From the NCBI RefSeq assembly GCF_033118175.1, contig NC_083697.1:27688001-27752000 (forward strand): a stretch of 64,000 nt of DNA. The letters are read 5' to 3'. The stretch comes from Dama dama (lineage: Eukaryota; Chordata; Mammalia; Artiodactyla; Cervidae). The notes beneath the pieces were generated by a model. That model saw only the letters and a list, made by a program, of their open reading frames with translations, did not search any database and was not told where the DNA came from. The first letter of the stretch is position 1; the number at the start of each line of letters is the position of its first letter. Shown one piece after another: positions 54,400 through 64,000 of this stretch. Made by a program: the position numbers and the translations under genes.

Positions 54400-55522
54400 A
54401 CTAGCCTTATAGGTTCATTTCTAGTTCATAGAATTCTGCAGCAGAAACAAATTATCTAATTAATACCCAAATTGCCTAATTAATACTCAAGTCACCCAGT
54501 TAATACCAGTCCTGAAACTGTTTTATTTTGTTGCTGTCAACATCTTTCTTCACGGGATTCTTTACATGCTGCCTCCTATTCCCATTTTTCTCTACAGATT
54601 TCATTCACAAACAATTCACGTTTCAGCCATATAAGTTAATAAATCTATTCATTCACTAAATAGCACTGAACTCATTACAGATCTTTATTGTTTGATTGCA
54701 ATGGGCTTGAGTCTCTTCGGGCTTCTGTAGCCACCACAGCATGCCCACTGAGAGGGGAGGAAGGAGGAGATAGGATCCCCCAGGAGGATGTGTCCCTCTA
54801 GTGACATTTACATATTTAAAGGAGAGATATTTTATAAGAGGAGCCAGCTTCAAATATGTCCTGGACTGTGCCTGAAATCAAAAAATTAAACCAATGGGGG
54901 TTTTATTTTTAGCGAATGAAGTACTGAGGCAGAAAAGATAACAACCACCAGAGTTATCTTCCTGAAACAGAAATGCAGGACTTCCAATGTTCCTATGCAT
55001 CACCTGAAAGAATGCAGGCAACCTTCTGCTGAAGTCTAATGCATCCAGCCCGTCTTCCTAACTAGTCCTAGACATGACTCTAGGTAGAGAAAGTCTTCAC
55101 AACAAATATATTCCTGGACTCAAAAAAGAAGGCTTTAAAAAAAAAAAAATCTTACTCCAAGGAAGAGCATCTGAACACAGTGGTGGAGAGTGGAGAATGG
55201 TGGAAGGGTAGCCTCGTGGGAAGAACACAGCTGTACTTCAAAACCACTGGGGCAGAGTCATTGGACAGTGAAGCCCGAATCCATCCAGTTTAGTGCAGGG
55301 TAGCACGGAGGACCAGGAGTGCTTCCATTGCAGGAACCAGTGACAATGCTGCTGCCCTGGGTTGCCAGCTGAAGAGTCGCCCTGGTTAGAGTGTGGCTTT
55401 TACTGGCTTTGAGGCTACTGGTCAATCTAAACCATGAGAAGAGGAGCCAGATTGATTGAGAGCAACTGCCTATATCTTACATGTTTCCCAACACTTCGCA
55501 CTCCCCTTGACATACATATATT
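54400..55522. other. No recognised feature
   Basis: Mixed DNA with GC-richer patches and no recognised exon. The segment 55402-55433 resembles 56531-56561. Confidence 0.4.
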
Positions 55523-55690
55523 CTATCATTAACTCAGTGTATGACCTTGGGTAAAATATTTCACCTCTGTGAGCCTCACTTTGTCTGTTAGACATGATGA
55601 CAACACCTATCTTGGAGTAGTTCCGAGAATAAGGTGAAATAATGTGTATGGATACATTTTGAGGTTCTTTAAGCATGAGGCAAATGTAAA
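55523..55690 (+). repeat. MIR SINE relic
   Basis: GTGTATGACCTTGGGTAAAAT, TTTCACCTCTGTGAGCCTC, CTTTGTCTGTTAGACATGATG and GAATAAGGTGAAATAATGTG follow the MIR core. Confidence 0.8.
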
Positions 55691-55852
55691 GTATCAAAGG
55701 TAGGAAAGCTGTTTTGTACTACTAATTCACAAATACACTACCCACCCCCAAGACTCAAAATTATTTTCAGTTTGAATTGAAAAAGACATGTAGCTCTTAG
55801 ATATTTTGATGTTTTCTGACTTGAACACTTGCACAAACAGTTGCCTACCACT

Positions 55853-55897
55853 CATCGGGAAGAGTCCCTGGAGCAGGAAATAGCAACCCACTACAGA
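55853..55897 (+). mobile_element. Bov-tA SINE, 45-bp fragment
   Basis: CATCGGGAAGAGTCCCTGG, then AGCAGGAAATAGCAACCCAC, corresponds to the junction between the tRNA-like and BovB-like parts of Bov-tA. Confidence 0.7.
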
Positions 55898-55899
55898 CC

Positions 55900-56260
55900 C
55901 ACATGTTTTATCGAGTCCGTCATGTTCTCTTATTCTTCTGTGCCTTTGAAAATGTCAATCCCTACTTTGAATTTCTTGTCCACATTTGTTTACCTCTTTG
56001 ATAAAAAACATTCTTGTCCTTCAAGATGCAATTCATGTCCCTTTCTCTGTAAAACTATCCCCAGTTCTCAAGCAGTAGTTGAATGTCCTCTTCCTTACCC
56101 ACATTAAACACTGTGTTATTTTATAAATGTTTATGAGTATTTAATATAAACCTACTCATTTAAACTTTTAAGGGGAGGAGCATTTTTATGTACATCCTCA
56201 TATCTTCGTGCCTAGCCTAGAGCTTATCACTAATACTGTTTCTATTATAGTAATTGATAA
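55900..56260 (+). repeat. Possible L2 3' relic
   Basis: TTCAAGATGCAATTCATGTC, CTGTAAAACTATCCCCAG and TCTTCGTGCCTAGCCTAGAG fall in the order expected of a diverged L2 3' region. Weak. Confidence 0.4.
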
Positions 56261-56261
56261 C

Positions 56262-59200
56262 TAAATACACATTAAAAAAATGTTCTAATAACTCACTCAA
56301 AGCTTGAATATGAGCCTCAACTTTATGGTTTCTCCCTTCTTTGTTGAGTTGTTGGATAAAAAGATAAGAAAAGAATCTTAAAGAAAGATGCTTATGGCTT
56401 CCAGGTACATAGTCTTTCCAAAAGTACCCTTGTGAAGGCAAAGTAATTAGTCCTTTCCAGGGTACAGAGAGAGATATCTGAGGCCCAGGGACAGAGAGAT
56501 TGAAGAGTCATCAGGATTGGGGTGGTTAACACTGGCCTTGAGGCTACAGGCCAACCTAAACGGGGTGGACAATAAGGCTAGTGAGGGTCCACGAAGCTCT
56601 GACATAATGACCGTGTTTCTAAGATGGAGTCCATTAAGAGACAAGGATATTTCGAGCAAGTGGCCAGCTAGCAGACGGTTTTGAGACGCAAACACCGTGC
56701 CCATCCCTAGAAGGAAGCAGAGAAGACTAAAACGAAGTTTACGTCTGCACATAGGATCAGACAAATTCTTGCAGTGCAGTGAGAACAGAACATACAGCCA
56801 CCAGATTGAGCAAGCAGGGGAGGGATGCCACAAGGCCATGTCCAAAATTGCAAAAGTAAAATCAGTATTTTAAGACAAAAAGGATTTTAGTCAAATATAT
56901 AATACATTTGAATCTGGACCTCAAAAAACATTTACATACATACATTCCCCCTAGAAACATTTGTATTACAAAGAAAAAAATGATAGCAACCTAGGCTAAG
57001 ACTAAGTTTCTAGATGTCTGTGACTAGAGGATTTTGGCAAATCTGAGTGAAAAAAAAAAAATTTGCAAATATTAGAAAGTTCTTAACTTGGTTTGCACAG
57101 TGAGTTATAGTGAGTGCTAGCTGTACTATAAAAATAGGTAAAGAGTTTGATAAAATTATATGTCATTTTCTCATAAAAGCATATAGTTTTTTTAAATGGC
57201 CTTCAAACTGAATAACCCAATTTGCATTCTATTAAAAAAAAGACGCACTCAGTACAAGAGAGGGTGAAAAATTATACCCTTACAAAGATTTTTATGACTA
57301 CTCAGAGATTACCTTTGATTCTAAGAGACTGTTACACAGCAGTTAGTTACATACCAGGTACCAAGCCTGTTGGTACCAAGCCCCACCTGGGCTGCAAAAC
57401 CATGGGGATGGCAGCACGGGCTTTGGAACTTTGCACTTTAAGCAGGACTCGGCTTAAAAACACATAATATAGCATATGAGCCTAAATGGTCCTAAATCAG
57501 GTTCTCCAGAGGCCAAGTCTGAGACAGAGACCCAGGAACAGGTAATTTACTGAATACACTTTTAGAAGGAAAAATCCTCTGAAGGATCACATAGGACAGG
57601 GTGAGGGAAAGGGCTGAGTGAGGGTGCAACTCCCATAAAGTCTGGGATGGCCTGATCCACTGTGGAGAGCAGAAGTTCTGGAAGATGCACTGCAGTTAGG
57701 TCGCGGAATGGACTTGCCTCAAGGAAAAGGGGCTGGGCGTTCCTATCCACTGTGCCCCATGTATGTCAGACACTGGAGGAGGGATGTGGGTGGAATCTCT
57801 CCAGCATACCTGGACCAAAGACATGTCTCTGGAGTTAGAAGTTCTTTGAACTCACAGCAGCTGTGGGATGAGTGCTGTCAGGCCAAGTGAAAAGAATCTG
57901 GACTGAGATCTCAAGCAACTACTGCCAAAATCCAGTGTATATACACTGAACTTAGAGAATCATTTCTATGTAACCATTAATTTGCTTTTAATATATTTGC
58001 TCAATAATCATACACATATAAATAAATACAAAGAATTTAAGGCCAAACATTCATAAATTACTTAACTATATGCTTTCTTTAAGCAGATGAAACCTTACAA
58101 ACCATCACATTTCCATTTTGTTGATGCAAGAAGTTCAACTTTGATTATTGGAAAAACCATTTTCCCAAGTTTAAAGATTTGTGATTTTCTTTTTTTAACT
58201 TTATTAGATCCTATTAAATATGTTTTTATTTTAAGGAACTTCAAAATTCATGTTCTGGAAGTAGGCAAGGTATAATTTATAAATAAGATATCACAAGATA
58301 GAATGAGGCCGGCTGAAGCCTCATACTTTATTCTTTGACATCTGAAAAATACTAGCTACCTGTTCTGGAAACAAAATATTCTATAAACATCTTCCTCACT
58401 TTCCTGAACCAATGCTTACTTATTTTTCAGGCTTTATAGTTGTGTATATTCAGGTAACCCACATAGCTTCACAAATGCAAACTGAAATGTTGCTCATAAT
58501 AGTGTAAAAAGTAAGATATATTTACTTCAGATTAGTTTCTGATTTCAATTTAAGGAACAGTCTGGGAAAATAGCCACCTGTCACTGGAGACACCCTATTT
58601 ACATATGCATTTAAACAAACAAATATATATTTAATATATATATGCTTGTTTAAATATTTATTTAATACATGTATTTGTTAAAATATATATTTAATATATA
58701 TTTGTCTAAATATAAATAACAAATACATATTTGTGATGTATATATAAAAACTTAATGTTTTTTCACTACAATCACAGCTCTATAAGACACAAAAATTGCA
58801 AGGATATATTAACTACCCAGAAAAGAACTCACCATCCAGCAATAGTCATGTATTCAACCAGCCACAATTATATAGCAAGAATGTTACAAGGGAGGACTGT
58901 TAACAAAAGACACAACAGCAAGAGGTTTGGGGAATAATATATTCTTCTTGGGAAAGCCAGTGTTAAAAAGTTTTTATGGCTGTCATCATTGGCACTAAAA
59001 CTTAAAGTATGAGTTAAGGAAGAAAGGCACAATAAGCGGAATGAGTGAAAAGGTTGCAGTCATCAGAAACTCTCTTTGGACAATTCCATATATGAATGAC
59101 AGGGATGGCCCAAAGAAACTGAAGCAACAAGTTTCTCAAAGTATGGGGTCAAAAGATTTTGTAACGTACAAATACCAGAAACTAATAAACAGTATTCTCA

Positions 59201-60420
59201 AAGTGTTATCATCAAAATGATATATCTTTGACTATTTTCAGACTTTGAATCACCTTTTACACATTTTTAAATCTAGAAGTTGTACACTATTGACCTTGGT
59301 TGGGTCAAGTGTCCACCTTTTCACCAGGGGAAAGATGCAATTCCTTGATGAAACCACCTGATTACTGCTCTCCAATGGAGAACAGAAAGATGGCCAAAGA
59401 AAACTGGATGTGCTGTATCCAAAAAAAAAGAGATGTAATTGATAATTAGATAATTCTCTACAAGAAGAAGCCAAGTTACTGCAAATGTTCTCTTGCCCTG
59501 TATCATTCCCTTGTCACACAACCTAGGAATGTGAATAAATGCTGAGATAAATAAGTTGAGTATTTCATCTTTAGTGTCTCTAATTCCTCACCCAGAAACA
59601 CAATGATAAAAAATGGGTTAATTTCTACAGTAGAAAGTGAGAGTTACAGAAGTGGTCCTCAACCACTGAGATTAGAATGGTTCTTCTCTTCTGTTGGTTC
59701 CTTGATGTGCTGCTAATGGAAAGGAAAGGAAATGCATGACTCAGGTTATGATAAACTATATAGATATATACTGAACATTGATTATACTTATTTTCCTGTT
59801 GGGATTAATTTTTCATCAGTGTTTCAGGGAAATAAGTGATGATTGAACCATTATTTTGCCAAGTTCTTTGCTTCTCTTCTTCATTTTGCTGCCTTTAAAC
59901 AAGCTTCTGCCTCCAGTAAGTTTTACCATCTCCTGATGCCTGGTACAATGTGTTATTATTTAGTGTGTTGGATTTGGAATGGTGTGAGGAAAAGATCCTG
60001 TAGCATAGCACTATATTTGCACGGCTCTCACTCTAATGTAGGTTAACAATCCTAGTGACCTAGTGACTAGGTCACATTTCTGCTGGTATGTTCAGAGCTA
60101 TGGACAGTAGGCACCTGATAAGCATTTTTAATAAATACAGGAAAACTATTAACCAGCAGTTCTAACTACACAGAATAGAAGCTGTTGGGAGAACTTAGGT
60201 GTGTGATAAACTTAAGTGTTGAACAATCCACCTATTTTTAAAGAAAACTGAGATAGTCCCAATATTAATAACAGGATAAATTTTAAGCAAAACTCTTAAA
60301 CACCCATATGGCGTGTTACTATAAGATTTTCTTGTTATGTTAAGGAGAGGGTTTCAGGAAGCTTTTGAGGCAAAAACAGAAAACAAAGTTGCAATTAGTG
60401 GGTATTGTTAATTTATTCAT
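56262..60420. other. No recognised gene over about 4 kb
   Basis: Single-copy-looking DNA. GC-richer patches at 56450-56840 and 57480-57900 may be old LTR remnants, but I cannot name them. About 58600-58745 is an AT-rich, palindrome-rich tract. The 132-codon minus frame at 56447-56845 has no recognised motif. Confidence 0.4.
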
Positions 60421-60601
60421 GAAGTGAAGTGAAAGTCGCTCAGTCATGTCTGACTCTTTGTGATCCCATTGGGATTCTCTAGGCCAGAATTGGAGTGCGT
60501 AACCACTCCCTTCTTAAGGGAATCTTCCCAACCCAGGGATCAAACCTAGGTCTCCTGCACTGCAGGTGGATTCTTTACCAGCTGAGCCACCAGGGAAGCC
60601 C
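60421..60601 (-). mobile_element. Bov-tA SINE with 11-bp target duplication
   Basis: Antisense copy from GAAGTGAAGTGAAAGTCGCT to GCTGAGCCACCAGGGAAGCC. About 20-30 bp after TTGTGATCCCATTGG are deleted. Duplication AATTTATTCAT (60410-60420) / AATTTTTTCAT (60602-60612). Confidence 0.95.
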
Positions 60602-60612
60602 AATTTTTTCAT

Positions 60613-62616
60613 AGTTGTAAATAAAAAGGCATCACAATCTTCATACAGAAGGCATTCTCTATATTCAAGGAACCAGTGTTTTCAGATATTTGTATCCATC
60701 ATCTGTTAGTTCCCCTAAAATATGCATTACACCACCCATGATATTGCTTTAGAATATCTCAACAAGAGACAGTATAACATTATGTATTCTCATAATTTAT
60801 TTTTTAAAAATCTTTCAGAAAGAAGGAACTGATCCAAATAGTATGCAACATTGCTTGTTAACAAAGTAGAAATTGATTGACTTGAACTTCATATTGTATG
60901 TCTATTTTCATAAGTTTAGCTCTTATTGAATATGTATTGAATTCTAATGATGCTAGACTTTGGAGGAATGGCGTTGGTAAAGAAGCTATCATTACTGCCT
61001 TCAAGATCCTCTTAACATAGAAAGTCAAATTTACGACAACTCTCATGTAGGACAACGGACAATACAGAGACAAAGTATGGAAATTAATAGGACGTGGTTA
61101 TTAAAAGATTAGCGTTGCAGTACAGCTCACTTTAAAATTTCATGTCACGTCCACCATACACCCAATGTTTACCATTTTGAGTAAACACTCAACGTTTACC
61201 ATAACCTTTTAGGGGACACCTGTTTGTACGAACTGCCTGACACCCTTTTCTGCTGTTTATGCTGACAACACGATGGTTTTCCATTTGGAAAACCACACTC
61301 AGTTCACCAGCTTCTGGTAGGGCTGGGCATACATTCTACAATGATAGGTGCAAGGAGAGTCATGCTGCAAACCCGAGCCAAGGAGATCTAATTCCACACA
61401 CCGTGTGTGGAAATGTTGGGAAGAAAAAAACTTTCTTCTCACCGAAAGTCCAAGCAGAATGATGACAGAAAACTGGAACTTCTAGTTAGAGCCTTGGAAT
61501 GTTCACCACAAAGAAAGGAGCAGAGTTAAGAGACAGAGAGCAGGTCCTAATTATATCATTTGAGCTGCGGGTTTTAGTTATTCTTATCTCTTCTCGTTAA
61601 GTAATCTAATTATATGCCCTTTCACGTCAGCCATTTTGAGTTGGGTTTCTGCCACTGGATGTAAAAGATTCCTGACAAAGACAGGTCTCTTGAGTGGGCT
61701 TAAGGGGTAGCTTGAGGCAGAGAGGAAGTGGTATCTTACAAGACATAGAGAAAGCAAAGCATGAAGCTACTCAATCTAACCCCAGTCCCTAAACAACACA
61801 GAGTTTGAGTTTCAGAAAAATACTTTGACCCAAATATTTGGTGACATTCATGATACTGTCTCCTATTCTCCCGGTTCAGAGTGCTGCCCTCAGTGATCAT
61901 GAGCCGGGAGTACAGGACGATAACACGACTGAGGAATTTCAGCTTCAGTCTGGATACCGCTTCTAGCGCCACAACTGGTGGTTAAGTTGCTGTGGGTCAG
62001 TCTCTTGAATTCAATTTTTACTCCTCAACTTTTCAAATTTGTAATATTGGAAACAGTGGGACAGATCAAAGGCACAATAGTGCAGGGAAGTCATGCCTTC
62101 TGCCTGCTCTTCAACAATTCTTTCATGGGTGTCCGTTTTCAGAAAAAGTTTCTACTTTTATATGGTTCTAAAATTCCTGTGAGTAAAATTCATGCTATGC
62201 TTATATAGACAATTTTTAAAAATAGAGCCTAAGAGTAATGACTAAATGTTATTTTTCTTTCTTTTTTTTAGTAAGAAAAATATGCCTTTTTATAAATTTC
62301 AATTAAGCCCTGTGGTCTGATGCAAAGTCAAATGCAAACTTCCTGTTGAAGTTACTTACTAACCCACATATACTAAAATTATCAGAATTAGTACATGTTT
62401 GACTACTTTTAATATGTTTTCCTTCCTATCTATATTTCAAAATTTTCCTAGAACATTTTTAAAGACTTTTATAAACTCTGATATAAATATTTGAAAAAAC
62501 TTTTAAATTTATATATAACACAATTTATTGATGCTTGAAACAGGAATTATTTTGTTAAAATATCATTTCTGAAGTAAAAGTATTTTGAATTGTCTTAATG
62601 TAAGGCAATTTATTTC
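60613..62616. other. No recognised gene over 2 kb; two near-perfect palindromes
   Basis: No exon is recognised. Palindromes occur at 61274-61295 and 61392-61412. A possible ancient repeat lies at about 60935-61050. Confidence 0.4.
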
Positions 62617-62830
62617 ATAGTTATTTATTGAATGCCCACTATAGCCCATCATTGCTCTAGATGCTGGGCATAGAGCAGAGAGGATCCACGGGACCTCTCT
62701 CCTCTTATAAAGGAGACAGAACAAATAAGCAATCAGTTAAATACAAAAGATAATTTCAGTACTGTTAGGAAATTAAAACAGGGTGCTCTGATAGAAAATC
62801 ACATGAAAGTGCCTTTCTGAAGAGGTGACA
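62617..62830 (+). repeat. Ancient dispersed repeat, family unassigned
   Basis: TTATTTATTGAATGCCCACTA, TTGCTCTAGATGCTGGGCAT, AAACAGGGTGCTCTGATAG and GAAGAGGTGACATTTGATCTG form an order known from many mammalian loci, but I cannot assign the family by eye. Confidence 0.45.
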
Positions 62831-62855
62831 TTTGATCTGAGACCTGCAGCTGTGT

Positions 62856-63172
62856 TATGCTATGCTTTGGGCTGAATTGTATCCTCCCAAATTCATATGT
62901 TGAAGTTCTAACCTCATTACCTCAGAATGTACCTATATGTGGAGATAAGGTCCTTAAAGAGGTAATTAGGGTTAAGTGAAATCATCAGGGAGCCCTAGTC
63001 TCCAGAGAAAATACCATGTGAGGACACAGTGAGAAGCCATGTAGAAAGGCTTCTGAAGAAACAACCCTTCAGACACCTTGATCTCAGACATCTAGCCTCC
63101 AGAACTGTGACAAAATTGCTTTCTACAGGTTAAACCACCCAGTCTGTGGTATTTTGTTATAGTGGCCTTATT
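62856..63172 (+). mobile_element. MLT1-type LTR (ERVL-MaLR), solo
   Basis: TGGGCTGAATTGTATCCTCC, AATTCATATGTTGAAGTTC, a CATGTGAGGACACAGTGAGA-type segment, TCTAGCCTCCAGAACTGTGA and CAGTCTGTGGTATTTTGTTA follow the MLT1 LTR end to end. It is better preserved than the copy at 3574-3985 and has no flanking internal sequence. Confidence 0.85.
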
Positions 63173-64000
63173 GTCTTCTTCTATGAAAGCACTGAATATT
63201 TTGGGAGTAGGAAAATCTCTCATTATAATCCACAGTCCTAAATTTCTGCCTACCCTCAATTTCTGATTGTAACCAAGTACATGAAGAGTAGAAATACCCA
63301 GTTATTCACAAACATTCCTCGGATCCAAGGCCCTCATGCTCCAAATCGTTTATTGGAATTTATAGTAAGTAACTAAAGAACCAGAGGAGACATATCTCTT
63401 TCCAGTGTCTACCCACACTTTAGGGAGGTATTAATGAATAAAAAGGTAAACAAAAATCAGAAAGCATGTAATAAAAGAAAGCACAAAGGTCAAGATCTAT
63501 GTTTTCTAAAGGTTTGAAAAATTTATAAAAATATCAAACTACAATGTAATATTGTGGATACTAAATTTTATCTTTATGCCATGTTTGAAGTATTAAGTCA
63601 ACAGAGATGTGAAGGTATATGTTGTTATGGGGAGAATTAAAAAATATATCTTCAATGAAAAAAAAAAGAAACCTTCCCTTTTTGCATTCTTCGCACATGT
63701 ATAGAGCTGTGCTTGAGAATACAAGATGCACTTTCTGCTTTTCTTCTAATGCACTCATGTATATATTTGTTTTAATTAGTCAGAACTTTTGGATTGCAAA
63801 TGACAAAATCTTAAATTAATTGAAGAAAATCAGCTGATGAAATATTGACTGAAATAATCATGATGAACAGAGAAAGAAATGACTCTCCAAAATGAGAACC
63901 AGACTCAGTTGTGATATAGCCTCTGTCTACCCACAGCCTCATATTTGAATATTGGCTTTTATTGGGGACCATCTTTTTCATAGAGCAAGGAATTTGTAGA
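63173..64000. other. No recognised feature
   Basis: AT-rich DNA; the frames at 63561-63758 and 63619-63819 overlap on opposite strands and have no motif. Confidence 0.4.

Noticed and set aside
56447..56845. 132-codon minus frame considered as a gene
   Set aside because: No domain, no signal of splicing, and its composition matches the local GC-richer DNA. Chance is the simplest explanation.

Overview
This window looks like gene-poor nuclear DNA from a bovid or closely related pecoran ruminant. It is AT-rich and CpG-poor, and it is dense with retroposons confined to ruminants or shared by ruminants: eight BovB (RTE-type LINE) copies, about twenty Bov-tA, Bov-A and Bov-A2 SINE copies or fragments, one young artiodactyl L1 and one CHR-type tRNA SINE. 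Beneath these lie older mammalian layers: L1M fragments, L2, MIR, MLT1 (ERVL-MaLR) LTRs and an ERVL pol relic. I found no host protein-coding exon, tRNA, rRNA or CRISPR array. Every long open frame that I can identify belongs to a transposable element. Species cannot be fixed by reading alone.

Layout. 0-5 kb: a short minisatellite, a nearly intact reverse-transcriptase fragment in a BovB copy, L1M, MIR, L2 and MLT1 relics, and a Bov-A2. 7-8 kb: an L1 fragment split by a BovB 3' end. 8.8-9.3 kb: an old LTR-like repeat. 11.8-14.2 kb: a long BovB interrupted by a Bov-A2. 14.9-18.3 kb: L2 and several SINEs. 19-22.5 kb: an ERVL pol relic split by a 2.3 kb BovB that is flanked by an 84-bp direct repeat. 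23-29 kb: SINEs, L1M and two BovB copies. 31.6-33 kb: an L1M tail, SINEs, and a local duplication of a SINE/L1 junction. 36-38 kb: two SINEs. 40.8-42.8 kb: an L2 broken by a young L1. 45.6 kb: the only CpG-dense patch. 46-53.9 kb: BovB and SINE copies, ending in a composite SINE flanked by a 70-bp direct repeat. 54-64 kb: mostly single-copy-looking DNA with scattered MIR, L2, SINE and MLT1 relics.

How the parts relate. BovB encodes the endonuclease/reverse transcriptase that is thought to mobilise the Bov-tA and Bov-A SINEs, whose 3' ends resemble BovB. Both the autonomous element and its SINE parasites therefore appear here, often nested, which gives a relative chronology: MIR/L2/ERVL/MLT1 first, then L1M, then BovB, Bov-tA and Bov-A2, with the young L1 also late.

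The most notable observations are the two unusually long flanking duplications (84 bp and 70 bp) around BovB-machinery insertions, where the other clean cases in the window are 9-16 bp; the duplicated SINE/L1 junction; and the isolated CpG cluster. All family assignments are from memory of consensus sequences, without alignment tools, so element boundaries are approximate unless a target-site duplication is quoted.
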